From Balneolaceae bacterium (GTDB lineage: Bacteria > Bacteroidota > Rhodothermia > Balneolales > Balneolaceae): a stretch of 64,000 nt of DNA. The translations under genes were made by a program, and so were the position numbers. This document shows, one piece after another, positions 28,349-38,813 of the stretch. The notes beneath the pieces are model-generated. The model was not told the origin of the DNA and did no database searches. It saw only the letters and a list, made by a program, of their open reading frames with translations. The DNA lies in the NCBI GenBank assembly GCA_034521495.1, contig JAXHMK010000017.1, positions 1-64,000 of the forward strand, written 5' to 3'. The first letter of the stretch is position 1. Every line of letters starts with the position of its first letter.

Positions 28349-29350
28349 TCAAAACTGAAATTGAAAATTCCCGGACAGGCCAACCTGCGTATCACCTGCT
28401 TCAGGGATTAAAGTAAGCAGATTTACCTGGAAGCTGACCAGTTGCGTGGCCTGGTGATTCAAACCGAATGTGAGAAGTTCAGATTTTCTGTCGAGCTCGT
28501 CATATTCAAGATGGTCCCATCGTGCAAGCAGATCTGTTTTGTCGGAGAGATGGGTTCCGAGTGTAGCAAAAAATCCGGTGATGGTTTCTTCAGTATTCGG
28601 TTGAGGTGTATCGAATTGGGTTTGCAGGAATTCAAACGTTCCAAAAAGCGACTCGCTGTCATATTGAGTAAAAAATCCATAGAGTATCCGGTCACCGGTA
28701 GATATCAACCCGGAATTTCCGACTCGCTCCATTTCGGTTTGGTTGACGGCAGTGTTCAATCCAATCTCAAAATCACTGTTATCAGATGGAAATAAATAAC
28801 CGAGGCGAGCTGTGTATAGAAATCCGCCATCATTTGTTCGATTAAGTCCGTTCCCGTTGTACATGCCAACCCGGTAGTTCAGGTTGCCGGATTCTCCCAG
28901 TGCAGTGATGCCGATTTCCCTTGAATTCATCATCGCACCTACGTGTCTTGCACGATTGATGAAATCCGTAATACCGGGATTAGGATCAAGATCGATACTT
29001 AAAAAGGGTTTAAAAGCCCCGGTTATGATTCTGAAATTATCTGAAAATGCATATCCAACCTGTGCATCCATTATGCTCACGGATCGCCGGAAATCGATCT
29101 GCATTTTGTAGATAAAATTGTTGTCCACCGTTCCCTGAAAACTCAAACGGGTAGCGCCGATATCAAACAGGTTCCCGCCGTTAAAATCGTCATCGGTAAA
29201 AGAAAAATTACCGATCGATTGCAATAACATACCGACACTGAACTCTTCCGATTTCAGGTGATCTCTCATCCGGTCGGCAGCCGGTTCCTGGGCCCGGAGG
29301 CCTGTAGTGAATATGAGTAAAAAGAGCCCGGTAATAACGATCTTTTTCAT
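28349..29350 (-). CDS. OprO/P-like outer-membrane porin
   Basis: 333 residues with a signal peptide ending TTGLRA before QEP. The mature part is a series of alternating beta strands with aromatic girdles (FSVGMLLQSIGNFSF, YRVGMYNGNGLNR) and ends in the terminal Phe (NFQFQF) required for BAM-dependent insertion. The pattern FRRSVSIMDAQVGYAFSDNF, GAFKPFLS and NSREIGITALGE is typical of phosphate-selective porin O/P family proteins. The substrate is not predictable. It stands alone, 207 bp from the tRNA. Confidence 0.8.
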   Translation of the reverse strand: MKKIVITGLFLLIFTTGLRAQEPAADRMRDHLKSEEFSVGMLLQSIGNFSFTDDDFNGGNLFDIGATRLSFQGTVDNNFIYKMQIDFRRSVSIMDAQVGYAFSDNFRIITGAFKPFLSIDLDPNPGITDFINRARHVGAMMNSREIGITALGESGNLNYRVGMYNGNGLNRTNDGGFLYTARLGYLFPSDNSDFEIGLNTAVNQTEMERVGNSGLISTGDRILYGFFTQYDSESLFGTFEFLQTQFDTPQPNTEETITGFFATLGTHLSDKTDLLARWDHLEYDELDRKSELLTFGLNHQATQLVSFQVNLLTLIPEAGDTQVGLSGNFQFQF

Positions 29351-29499
29351 GAAAGCAGGTTATTTTTTTGACGACTAATGTCTGAACAATAATATATTTT
29401 CAAGGGTTTTGATGGAAGTTTTAAGATAAGAAAGGGAGTAGAGATCCGCGAAGTATGAAAAAGAGTATTTGTTTAGCGTCCTGTCAGAGTGCGATAGCT

Positions 29500-29825
29500 C
29501 CTGCCAGAGTCGCGTGGGACGGTTTTCGAAGGAAATGCCCTTATCCCACAACTCTCATATGTTACATCTCCCATATGATTTGGAAATGTAACCATTTGAA
29601 ACGTTTTTATGAACATTGCTGAACAAGGAATGGGTCTGGTACTTCCTTCCCAACTCTAAACACCAGTTCGAGCACCGCTTGTGCTGGATGTACTCTGTCA
29701 GGTATATCCGGGCCCATTTTTCTGTCGTTGACCTCCAACAGTACCTATTGTAATTGCTTTCGAGTCGGCTCGTAGCAATATCACCAATTTATGAGACATG
29801 CTGGGTGCGTCAGGATCCTGTTTAG
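29500..29825 (+). ncRNA. Candidate IS110 bridge RNA region
   Basis: The noncoding segment before the transposase contains strong stem-loops: 29561-29592 (GTTACAT...ATGTAAC), 29671-29685 (AGCAC/GTGCT) and 29753-29779 (ATTGCT...CGAG TCGG CTCG...AGCAAT). In IS110-group elements this position encodes the bridge RNA that pairs with target and donor DNA. The guide loops are not assigned. Confidence 0.45.
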
Positions 29826-29834
29826 CGTTTAAAT

Positions 29835-30956
29835 GTGAACCAAAACTTCATAATACCCATGATTTACAGCCTTGGTACCGATATGTCCAAAGATGAGTTC
29901 AGTGCGTGTCTGCAACGCTACAATCTTTACGAACAAACCTACCATCTACTTGCCCGCAAAACTTTTGCAAACAAACTCTCTGGTTTTAAAGCCTGTATGC
30001 GTTGGTTGAGGAGACACACCAACAAACAACCAGCCCCGGTTCGTGTGACGATGGAAGCCACCGGCGTGTATTATGAACCACTGGCCCTGCATATTGGCCA
30101 GCATCACCCGGAGATTCATCTGGCCGTGGTCCTGCCCAGTCAATCAAAAAAGTTTATCGAATCTCAGGGATATCGCAGTAAAACCGATAAAATTGATGCT
30201 GAGGGACTCTCGCTGATGGGAGCCGAACGCAAGCTGTCTGCGTGGAAGGGAATCGATCCGTTTTGGCGGGAATTGCGGTCCATGACCCGTACGCGTTCGG
30301 AATTGTTGGAGCAGCGCACACAGTTGCGTAACCAACTTCACGCCCTTTCCCACAGCGGGCAGCCAGCCCGTTATGTTGACGGAGCTCTACAGGAGTGTAT
30401 TCAGACACTCAGTGAGCAAATTGACAAGCTGACCCGTCTTATCAAAAAACACCTGAAGTCTCGCAACGATCTGAAGACCTCGGTCGCTTGTCTGAAAAGT
30501 ATTCCCGGGATCGGCATGCTGACGATTGCCTGCATCCTGGCTGAGACCAACGGATTCGCTGAGTTCCACAGCATTTCTCAGTTAATTTCCTTTAGCGGTT
30601 ATGATGTGGTGGTCAAACAATCCGGCAAATGGACCGGACAACCGAAAATTTCCAAAAAAGGCTCCAAATATATCCGCAAGACGATGTATATGCCTGCCTC
30701 GACCATTGTGCGGTGTGAGCGGGGTCCGGTATATGAATTATACCAGCGACTGCTCTCGGTCCACAATGTGAAGATGAAGGCCCACGTAGCTGTTCAGAAA
30801 AAACTACTGACCTACATGTATGTATTGTGGAATAAACAACAAACATTTGATCCGGATGTCATTCAAAACCAACGCAACCAACATCAAACAAAGATAGCCC
30901 CTCCATCAGCTGACGGAGAGGCTACAGTAGATACATCACATGCAAAAGCATCATGA
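29835..30956 (+). CDS. IS110-family DEDD transposase
   Basis: 373 intact residues. The N-terminal RuvC-like DEDD domain shows D in GTDMSKDEF, E in MEATGVYYE, and D..D in KTDKIDAEGL. The C-terminal Transposase_20 domain shows LKSIPGIGMLTIACILAE and FSGYDVVVKQSGKW, with the conserved Ser segment MPASTIV. A start a few codons downstream (M9, IYSLGTDMSK) is possible. It catalyses bridge-RNA-guided recombination in this family. The intact frame suggests a recent, possibly active copy. Confidence 0.92.
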   Translation: MNQNFIIPMIYSLGTDMSKDEFSACLQRYNLYEQTYHLLARKTFANKLSGFKACMRWLRRHTNKQPAPVRVTMEATGVYYEPLALHIGQHHPEIHLAVVLPSQSKKFIESQGYRSKTDKIDAEGLSLMGAERKLSAWKGIDPFWRELRSMTRTRSELLEQRTQLRNQLHALSHSGQPARYVDGALQECIQTLSEQIDKLTRLIKKHLKSRNDLKTSVACLKSIPGIGMLTIACILAETNGFAEFHSISQLISFSGYDVVVKQSGKWTGQPKISKKGSKYIRKTMYMPASTIVRCERGPVYELYQRLLSVHNVKMKAHVAVQKKLLTYMYVLWNKQQTFDPDVIQNQRNQHQTKIAPPSADGEATVDTSHAKAS

Positions 30957-31185
30957 TGTTCTTTGAACTCAAAAACTATAAAAATATATTGATTTTTAAC
31001 ACAGTACCTGACAGGAACCGAAAAGAACGGCGCTCTGTCAGGTTGTTTGACTCAAACCGCTAAATACGTACGAAAAAGACTTCGCGGATCTTATCATAGT
31101 CTTCAATCACATTAGATATAATCTTGATGGTATCGTACTTTTCAGAGATAGGAATAAAAATACTGGATAAGACGGGCAAGAAGAA

Positions 31186-32607
31186 ATGACAGATCAGATT
31201 AAATTTGGGACGGACGGCTGGAGAGCGGTAATCGCAGAAAACTACACATTTAAAAATGTTGAAGTGGTTACCCAGGCGGTTGCAAAATGGATTGTGGATG
31301 AAGAGGTAACCGAAAACGGTGTGGTGATTGGGTATGATGCACGTTTTCTAAGCGAACGGTTTGCCCAACATGCGGCTGCTGTTTTTGCTTCTATGCAGAT
31401 CCCGGTTCGAATGGCTGACCGGATTACACCCACGCCTGCCGTTAGCTGGGCAGCAAAGCATTTCAATACAATCGGAATTGTCATAACGGCAAGTCATAAT
31501 CCGCCGGAGTATAATGGATTTAAAATCAAGGCCCCATTTGGGGGATCTGCCAATCCGGATCAAATTGCCGGCGTGGAACAAAGACTGGATCTATATGACG
31601 AATCGATTCAAATCAAACCCTATTTAGAGTGTGTGAGGGAAGGATTGATTCGTGAAATGAATATTTGTGACGGATATTTAAACCTTATTCGGGACTCGAT
31701 TGATCTTGATGAAATTCGGAAAAGCGGAATCAAGATTGCTCACGATCCGATGTATGGGTCGGGCAGAACGATTGTACAACAGTTGTTACCCGATCAGGTG
31801 TTGGAGATTCACGGTGAGATTAATCCCTCTTTTGGAGGAGTACCCCCCGAACCGATGGAAAAAAATTTGGATGAACTATCAAAATGTGTGGTAAATAACA
31901 ATTGTGCGGTTGGACTGGCGAATGACGGAGATGCAGACCGAATCGGGATGGTGGATGAAAACGGAACATTTGTAACCTCTCATCAGCTTTTGAGTTTACT
32001 GGTGGAATATCTTCATAACGAAAAAGGAATGAGCGGAAAAATTGTGAAGACATTTTCTACTACAAATATGCTCAACAAACAGGCCGAAAAATATGATCTG
32101 CCGATAGATGTTACGCCTATTGGATTTAAACATATCGCCGAAAAAATTGTAAATGAGGATATTCTTGCCGGCGGTGAGGAGTCGGGAGGAATTGCCGTGA
32201 AAGGGCATCTGCCGGAACGGGACGGTATCTACATTGGCCTTTTGATTACGGAGATGGTTGTGAAATCCGGTAAATCGTTGAGTGAACTGGTTCAGGATCT
32301 TTTTGATGAGTATGGACCGCATAGTTACTACCGGAATGACATTCACACGAATGATCAAAAAAAGAAGGGTATGATCAACTATTGCAAAGAGAAGAAACTA
32401 CGAGAGATTGCCGGCCGGAAGGTTACGGGCTGGGATATGAAAGATGGCATCAAACATTACCTGGAAAACGGGTCATGGCTGCTGGTGCGTCAATCTGGTA
32501 CTGAACCGGTGTTGCGGATCTACTCGGAAGCGGCCACAAAAGAAGATGCCGTTGCTTTCGTTGAGGATGCAACATCGTGGGTGGATCGTCCTGAGATTCT
32601 GTCATAA
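31186..32607 (+). CDS. Phosphoglucomutase/phosphomannomutase family protein
   Basis: 473 residues with all alpha-D-phosphohexomutase loops: phosphoserine loop TASHNPPEYNG (Ser103), metal loop DGDADR (Asp247, 249, 251), sugar-specificity loop GEESGG (330-335) and the C-terminal phosphate loop RQSGTEPVLRIY. It isomerises hexose 1- and 6-phosphates; which sugar cannot be told. Starts with ATG after an AAGAAG-type site. It is about 110 bp ahead of the peptidase gene. Confidence 0.92.
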   Translation: MTDQIKFGTDGWRAVIAENYTFKNVEVVTQAVAKWIVDEEVTENGVVIGYDARFLSERFAQHAAAVFASMQIPVRMADRITPTPAVSWAAKHFNTIGIVITASHNPPEYNGFKIKAPFGGSANPDQIAGVEQRLDLYDESIQIKPYLECVREGLIREMNICDGYLNLIRDSIDLDEIRKSGIKIAHDPMYGSGRTIVQQLLPDQVLEIHGEINPSFGGVPPEPMEKNLDELSKCVVNNNCAVGLANDGDADRIGMVDENGTFVTSHQLLSLLVEYLHNEKGMSGKIVKTFSTTNMLNKQAEKYDLPIDVTPIGFKHIAEKIVNEDILAGGEESGGIAVKGHLPERDGIYIGLLITEMVVKSGKSLSELVQDLFDEYGPHSYYRNDIHTNDQKKKGMINYCKEKKLREIAGRKVTGWDMKDGIKHYLENGSWLLVRQSGTEPVLRIYSEAATKEDAVAFVEDATSWVDRPEILS

Positions 32608-32717
32608 AAAAATTAAGCGAATCATCTGCAGAATTTGGAGTATAAACTTCATTGTATGATTGTGCCCAAACCTGCGTTCTTCAATTGTTATCATGTCGAT
32701 AAAAACCAAACATTTTT

Positions 32718-34995
32718 ATGAAATACGTCTTTTTAAAACTTTATTCAGGTCTCATTACTATATGCCTGTTGTTTTTATTACAACCGACAGATTTATTTGC
32801 TCAGCGGGAATACCAAAATATTGAACATGCACTTTTTTCAACCCGTCAATTAACCGGAGAACAGGGCCCGAAAAATGTGCAATGGATTGAGGGTGGGGAT
32901 CGCTTTTCCTATATGCAATACAATCAAGCCGAAAACAGTAATGATATTCGCGTGTATGATCCCTCTACCGGGGAAGATCAGCTGATTTTCCGTGATTCTG
33001 ACCATACGTTTCCCGGTAGTGATGATCCTTTCAGCTACAAATCATTTCAATGGTCGAACGATTTTCGATTCCTGGTTTTTCAGTCGGATTTTACTCCTGT
33101 TTATCGAAATTCGGGAATTGCCAACTACTATTACTATTCGCTGGAAGATGAGACGATGAACCTGATTGCTGAAGATGCGTTTACTGCGGAACTATCCCCG
33201 GATGGAGAGAAAGTAGCGTACCATCGTGATGGAGAGATGTACGTGTTTGATTTGAACAGTGGAGAGGAAACACAACTTACGTTTGATTCAAAAGAGAATG
33301 TTTTCAACGGACGGTTCGGATGGGTGTATGAGGAAGAATTTAGTTTAGTGCAGGCCTGGAAATGGTCGCCTGACAGTCGATACATTGCTTATTGGCAGAC
33401 AGATGAACGAGACGTAAAACGATTTGTATCTACTTCGTACGAAGGCCAATATCCGGAATACACGGATATTCCCATATCCCAAAGTTGGAGAGAAAAATCC
33501 CGGCGTAAAGGTTGGTGTGATTGATGTTGAGTCCGGCGAAAACACCTGGCTTACGGAAGCGGAGGATGATGAACTTATTCCAAGAATTTTGTGGACAAGC
33601 AATGCCGGTGAACTGGCGGTTGTAAAGATGAATCGACAGCAAAATCATGTGGCCCTCTCCTTTTTTGATGTGAATTCCGGCAATGGAGAACTTATCATGG
33701 AAGAATCAACGGAAAATGGCTGGATTGAGGTATATGATCATCGATCAGACCTGGAGAGCTATTTTGTGTTTCCGGATGACAGACAGGAATTTCTCTGGTT
33801 ATCAACCCGGGATGGATATAAGCATTTGTACCGCTACAATTATGATGGGGAGTTGATGAACCAGGTAACAGACGGAAATTGGGAGGTGACCAATATACTT
33901 GCTGTTAATAGTAGCCAGGAACAAATTTATTATGTTTCTACTGAAGAGAGCCCGCTGGAACGTCATCTCTACTCCATTGGATTTGATGGATCGGACAAAC
34001 AAAAATATACCGAAACGGTGGGTATGCACTCCTTCAGTATGGGGCCGGATGGAAGGCACTATATCGATACGTGGTCGAATGTGTCCACGCCCAATCAGGT
34101 TGAATTGTGGACTACTGCAAACGGCGGGGAGAAAATCGAAACGTTTGTGGACAATGCATCTGTGAAAGATTATATCAAACAATATGCATATTCACCCAGA
34201 GAGATGGAGACAATCACTACATCAGATGGCCGGGAGCTGGACGCTTATATTATTAAACCGACCAATTTTGATCCGAACCGATTATACCCCTTGATCTTGA
34301 TGGTATATGGCGGTCCCGGCTCACAAGGTGTTCAAAATGAGTTCGAAACCACAGCCTGGTATCAATATTTAGCTCAGCAGGGATATGTAATTGCGAATGT
34401 AAACAATCGCGGAAATGGCGGATACAGTTGGGATTTTGAGAACTCCGTTTATAAAAATCTTGGAGAGCTCGAGGCGGAAGACTTTACCGAGACGGCTACA
34501 TATCTTTCATCAGAATATGATTGGATTGATGCGGACCGAATGGCTATTCGGGGCCACAGTTACGGTGGTTACATGGCTGCCCTGACGATGGTTCTACACC
34601 CTGATATATTTAAAACGGGAATTGTAGCGGCACCGGTTACCGACTGGCGGCTATACGATACTATTTATACAGAGCGATATATGGGATTATTGGATGAGAA
34701 TGAGGAAGGCTATGAAAAAAGCGCCGTAATGACTCACGCAAAAAACCTGAAAGGAAATATGTTGGTCGCCCACTCCTCGATGGATGAAAATGTTCACATC
34801 CAGAATACCATGCAGATGGTAACGGCGTTTACAACCGCCGGAAAGGATGTTGATTTAAGGATCTACCCGCCGGGCGATCACAGCGTATCTTACAACTTAC
34901 AGAGTGAAATTTTGCTCTATAAAACCTATACAAATTATCTAAACAGACATCTGAAGCCCGGAAAAACCAACAGCTCTGAAACCAGCAGTAAGTAA
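32718..34995 (+). pseudogene. Dipeptidyl peptidase IV-like S9 peptidase, single frameshift
   Basis: The first frame gives a signal peptide (cleavage near LFAQ) and the start of the DPP IV beta-propeller, including NGRFGWVYEEEF, which holds the double-Glu motif that binds the substrate N-terminus. At 33471-33473 a CCC run carries one C too many; removing it restores GQYPEYTDIPYPKVGEKNPG and one 758-residue protein. The catalytic domain is complete: nucleophile in RGHSYGGYMAAL, Asp in SSMDENVH, His in PPGDHSV. It removes N-terminal X-Pro dipeptides outside the inner membrane. The rest is so well conserved that a consensus error is likelier than a dead gene. Confidence 0.88.
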
Positions 34996-34997
34996 TT

Positions 34998-35438
34998 TTG
35001 AGCCTGAAGCCCGCAAAACATATCATGCAGGCAGCTATTGATGTTGCCGAAAAAAACAGCACTCCATTTGGGGCTGCTTTGGCTATGGGAGAGGAGTTAT
35101 TCGCAACTGCCGCCAATCAAACCAAACAAAAGAATGACCCCACAGCTCACGCAGAAATAGAAGTCATTCGAAACCTCTCCGATCAGCTTCGAAAAAAGGA
35201 TCTCTCCGGATTTATTCTTTACACCACATGTGAACCCTGCCCCATGTGTACGAGTGCCATCATCTGGTCCGGTATTCAAACCGTGGTTTATGGGTGTGAT
35301 ATCCCAACGATCTCTTCCTACATGAAACAGATTGAGATTCGGGCGGAGGAGATGATCCAAAAAAGTTCAGCAAACATAGAATTGCATTCGGGTTTTATGG
35401 CTTCGGAGTGTGAGGATCTATTGCAAAAGTACTCTTGA
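34998..35438 (+). CDS. Nucleoside/guanine deaminase family protein
   Basis: 146 residues of the cytidine-deaminase fold: H51-A-E53 (TAHAEIEVIR) and the zinc Cys pair C81-P-M-C84 (CEPCPMC), as in guanine deaminases and tRNA adenosine deaminases. The C-terminal YMKQIEIRAEEM segment fits the guanine deaminase-like group better than TadA. The start shown is a TTG at 34998, 3 nt after the peptidase stop; an ATG at 35025 (M10) is the alternative. Probably cotranscribed with the peptidase. Confidence 0.85.
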   Translation: MSLKPAKHIMQAAIDVAEKNSTPFGAALAMGEELFATAANQTKQKNDPTAHAEIEVIRNLSDQLRKKDLSGFILYTTCEPCPMCTSAIIWSGIQTVVYGCDIPTISSYMKQIEIRAEEMIQKSSANIELHSGFMASECEDLLQKYS

Positions 35439-35944
35439 TTAATAAATGTTTCCTCGTGCCAAAGGTCTGTATGTGTTTAGCGCGAAAAGACTCCTTGTTC
35501 CATTCATCGTTTCGCCCTCTCCCCCAACCCCTCTCCCGCGGGAGAGGGGCGAAGGGGTGAGGGCGAAAAAACGGTCTGTGCCAAGAGATTGGCTTTTTTC
35601 ATCTGTCAGATCGCTAAACAGGTACAAAGGTCTCCTTTGGTACGCCAATTCGAAGCTCCGCTTCGATTCATCTGTTAAACTGGCAATAAAAAATATATTC
35701 TAAAACGTTTTACCGGAAGCAGAGCTTCCACGGGAGCGTTCCGAAGGAAGACCTTCGGAACGAGTAAACTACGCCGGGGCTACAATGATCAGGGACCTTC
35801 GGAACAAGTAAATACTGAATATTGAAGTGATAGAACTCTTCGAAATTCGAAATTGTAGATTCGGTGTTCAATATTCATACAGCCTTTCAATTTCTATGGA
35901 ATAAGGATAACTTTGAATGATTCTTTTCAAAAACGAGGAAATCA
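35439..35944. other. Intergenic region with dispersed palindromic repeats
   Basis: No gene. It contains the complete GTTTAGCG-type repeat (35474-35620), and at 35730-35770 an inverted GAAGG...CCTTC stretch with GGAACGAGTAAA direct copies. The TTG start of the TrkA gene follows a GAGGAAAT ribosome site. Confidence 0.6.
35474..35620 (+). repeat. GTTTAGCG...CGCTAAAC dispersed repeat, complete copy
   Basis: Ends are TGTTTAGCGCGAAAAGA and CAGATCGCTAAACA, inverted with respect to each other. A G/C-rich hairpin (CCCCTCTCCCGCGGGAGAGG) fills the centre. A second copy lies inverted at 45582-46269 (interrupted) and a short one at 61443-61497. Confidence 0.8.
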
Positions 35945-37291
35945 TTGAAAATAGTAATTGCGGGTGCCGGTGAGGTTGGATATGAACTGAGTAAAGTTCT
36001 GTCCATTGAAAAACATGACGTTACCGTTATAGATCAACGGAAAGAATGCCTGCAGCGGGTGCTCGATAATCTTGATGTACTCACTGTTGAGGGTAATGCT
36101 ACCTCTCCAAAAATACTTGTTGAGGCCGGAGCCCGATCAGCCGATCTGATGGTTGCTGTTACCAGTGTGGATGAGGTTAATATCATTGCGTCTATGATGG
36201 CCAAACGCCTGGGTGTTAAACGCGTTATTGCGCGGGTTCGGAACAACGAACTTTCCCGTAAAGATTCTCCTCTTACACCCTCAGAATTGGGAATTGAAGT
36301 ACTGATCCACCCCGAAGAAAGTGCGGCCAACGAAATTCATCAGTTGGTAAAAAGGGCCTCTGCAAGTGATGTGGTTTCCCTGGCCGATGGTCAGCTGCAA
36401 ATGGTGGGACTCCGCGTGGAGAAACACTCTGATATGGTCAACAGAACACTTCAGGATCTGGCCGAATCGTATTCGGAGATTCCTTTCAGAGTGGTGGCTA
36501 TTTCTCGTCGGGGAAGTACAATCATTCCGCGCGGAGATAACAAGATCATGCCGCTGGATCATATTTTTATCATCACTAAAATTGAACACGTTCGGAATAT
36601 CATTGAGGCGACCGGCCATAAAGATGTCAGCCTTCGCCGAATTATGATTGCGGGAGGAGATGAAGTGGGCCGGATGCTTGCAAAAAAACTCTCTCAAGAC
36701 AAACAGAAATGGGAAATTAAACTGATTGAGCCAAATCCCGATAAAGCGACTGACATTGCAAATAATCAGCGCGATCTACTTGTGTTAAATGGCGATCCCA
36801 CCGATCCGAATCTGCTGGTTGTGGAGGGAATCCAGGAGATGGATGCTTTTGTTTCCGTCACGGACGATGAGGAATCAAATATAATATCCTGTTTGATGGC
36901 GAAGCATCTTGAGGTGAAAAAGGCGGTCGCTCTCGTTTCTAAACCACAATATACTCCACTCAGTCAAACGATTGGAATTGATGCTGTGGTTAACGTAAAA
37001 GCGTCGGCTTCGGATGAAATTCACCGTCATATTCGTCAAGGGCAACTGTTAACCGTAAAGGCATTACACGGAATTAAGGCAGAAATTATGGAAGTTGTGG
37101 CAGGTAAAAACTGCGATATTTCCAACTCACCAATCCATTCAATACATATTCCCGATGGTATTGTAATAGGTGGAATTTTAAGCGGAGATTCAGCCGAAGT
37201 AGCCACCGGCGATTCGGTCATTAAAAAAGGAGATCGGGTGATTGTACTGGCTCTTCCCAATGCTATCCATCAAGTAGAAAAACTTTTCTGA
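35945..37291 (+). CDS. trkA: Trk potassium uptake system NAD-binding subunit TrkA
   Basis: 448 residues made of two tandem RCK units. Each is a Rossmann TrkA_N domain (MKIVIAGAGEVGYEL at residue 1; IMIAGGDEVGRMLAKKL near 235) followed by a TrkA_C domain. It binds NAD(H) on the cytoplasmic side and gates TrkH. The start is a TTG at 35945 behind a well-placed GAGGAAAT site. Its TGA shares one base with the TrkH ATG, so the two are translationally coupled. Confidence 0.93.
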   Translation: MKIVIAGAGEVGYELSKVLSIEKHDVTVIDQRKECLQRVLDNLDVLTVEGNATSPKILVEAGARSADLMVAVTSVDEVNIIASMMAKRLGVKRVIARVRNNELSRKDSPLTPSELGIEVLIHPEESAANEIHQLVKRASASDVVSLADGQLQMVGLRVEKHSDMVNRTLQDLAESYSEIPFRVVAISRRGSTIIPRGDNKIMPLDHIFIITKIEHVRNIIEATGHKDVSLRRIMIAGGDEVGRMLAKKLSQDKQKWEIKLIEPNPDKATDIANNQRDLLVLNGDPTDPNLLVVEGIQEMDAFVSVTDDEESNIISCLMAKHLEVKKAVALVSKPQYTPLSQTIGIDAVVNVKASASDEIHRHIRQGQLLTVKALHGIKAEIMEVVAGKNCDISNSPIHSIHIPDGIVIGGILSGDSAEVATGDSVIKKGDRVIVLALPNAIHQVEKLF

Positions 37292-38805
37292 TGGTTGAAT
37301 TCATGTCTCAAAGTGCGAACCGCCCGCGAATTGATTTCCGGTTAATTGGGGGAATTACCGGCGGACTTCTGTTTTTCCTGGGAGTGGCTATGTTACTTCC
37401 TTTTTTGATAGCACTGATCTACCAGGAAGCATCATGGAGTGCATTTCTGATAACAGCAGGCGGGACCATGCTGATAGGAGGAACACTTTTCTACCTCTAC
37501 AAACCGGAAGAGGAACTGCGAATGCGCGAAGCTTTTATGATTGTGACCCTAATCTGGTTTTTGGGATCCATATTCGGGGCATTCCCATTTACCCTTTCCG
37601 GTTCACTTGCATCGTACACAGATGCCGTTTTTGAGGCGATGAGCGGACTGACTACAACCGGGGCTACCATTTTCGGGGGAATCACGGCAGCGGGCATTCA
37701 AAACCCGGATATTGAATCTCTCGATAAAAGCATTCTCTTCTGGCGATCTCTTTCTCATTGGCTGGGCGGAATGGGAATTATTGTATTAACTCTGGCCTTG
37801 CTTCCGCTTTTGGGAATTGGAGGCATGCAGCTCTATCAAGCCGAATATTCAGGGAATACGGCCGATAAAATCACTCCAAGAATCCAGGAAACGGCGATGC
37901 TGCTCTGGACGATCTACGTGGGGCTAACAGCCGGAGAGTTTATACTGCTTTGGCTGCATCCATCCATGGATTGGTTTGAGGCGATCAATCATGCATTTGC
38001 TACCCTGGCAACCGGTGGATTTTCAACAAAGAATGCATCCATTGCTGCTTTCGATTCTGTTTATATAGATGTAATTATCACGGTGTTTATGTTTCTCGCA
38101 GGGATCAATTTTGCACTGCATTACCGGCTGTTTACGGGTAATATCAGTTCGTTTTTTCAAAATCGGGAGCTCCGTTTTTACATTCTTCTCACACTAATTT
38201 TTACCACAGCTATAACAGCCGGATTATATATTGCACAAGATTATTCATTCGGTGAAGCCCTTCAGTATGGCGCCTTCCAGGTGGTTTCCATTCTCACAAC
38301 AACCGGCTTCGGCACGGATGATTATCTGTTATGGCTGCCATTTACCTCCTTCCTGCTGTTTTTGTTGTTTTTTACCGGCGGCTGTGCCGGTTCAACCGGT
38401 GGCGGAATTAAGATGATGCGCCTTATGATTATCATGAAAAATATCAGCCGGGAATTTCGTCAGATTATACATCCGCAGGCGGTGTTGCCCATCCGAATCG
38501 GGGAGCGCGTGGTGGAATCTAAAATTTTGAAAACAATTCTTGGTTTTTTTGTGATGTACTTTATCATCTTTGCAGTCGGCGCCATTTTTATGAGTCTCAT
38601 GGGGTTTGACATGATGTCTGCCATGGGAGCAAGTATTGCCAGTTTGGGAAATATCGGCCCGGCATGGGGGCAGTTCGGACCTGTCGAGAATTACGCAGCA
38701 GTGCCGGCATTCGGAAAATGGGTTCTCTTGATTTTGATGTTGATTGGCCGCCTGGAGCTGTTTACAGTTTTAGTCTTGTTTACACCCTGGTACTGGAAAA
38801 ACTGA
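37291..38805 (+). CDS. trkH: Trk potassium uptake membrane subunit TrkH
   Basis: 504 residues with many membrane segments in four M1-P-M2 repeats. The four filter loops are visible: SGLTTTGATIF, LATGGFSTKN, LTTTGFGTDDY and ASLGNIGPAW. FTGGCAGSTGGGIKMMR before repeat 4 is typical of TrkH. It imports K+ driven by the membrane potential. Overlaps the TrkA stop by one base; converges with the RCK channel gene at its 3' end (8 bp apart). Confidence 0.95.
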   Translation: MVEFMSQSANRPRIDFRLIGGITGGLLFFLGVAMLLPFLIALIYQEASWSAFLITAGGTMLIGGTLFYLYKPEEELRMREAFMIVTLIWFLGSIFGAFPFTLSGSLASYTDAVFEAMSGLTTTGATIFGGITAAGIQNPDIESLDKSILFWRSLSHWLGGMGIIVLTLALLPLLGIGGMQLYQAEYSGNTADKITPRIQETAMLLWTIYVGLTAGEFILLWLHPSMDWFEAINHAFATLATGGFSTKNASIAAFDSVYIDVIITVFMFLAGINFALHYRLFTGNISSFFQNRELRFYILLTLIFTTAITAGLYIAQDYSFGEALQYGAFQVVSILTTTGFGTDDYLLWLPFTSFLLFLLFFTGGCAGSTGGGIKMMRLMIIMKNISREFRQIIHPQAVLPIRIGERVVESKILKTILGFFVMYFIIFAVGAIFMSLMGFDMMSAMGASIASLGNIGPAWGQFGPVENYAAVPAFGKWVLLILMLIGRLELFTVLVLFTPWYWKN

Positions 38806-38813
38806 CGGAGAAG

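Larger units (their letters stand above)
29480..31060 (+). mobile_element. IS110-family insertion sequence
   Basis: A DEDD transposase with a long 5' noncoding end (about 350 bp) and a short 3' end is the IS110-group layout. Approximate ends lie near CCTGTCAGAGTGCG (29482) and CTGTCAGGTTG (about 31040); the exact junctions cannot be fixed by eye because IS110 elements lack long terminal repeats. Flanks read TTGTTTAGCG on the left and CGCTAAATAC on the right, resembling the GTTTAGCG...CGCTAAAC repeat ends, so it may have inserted in one. Confidence 0.7.
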
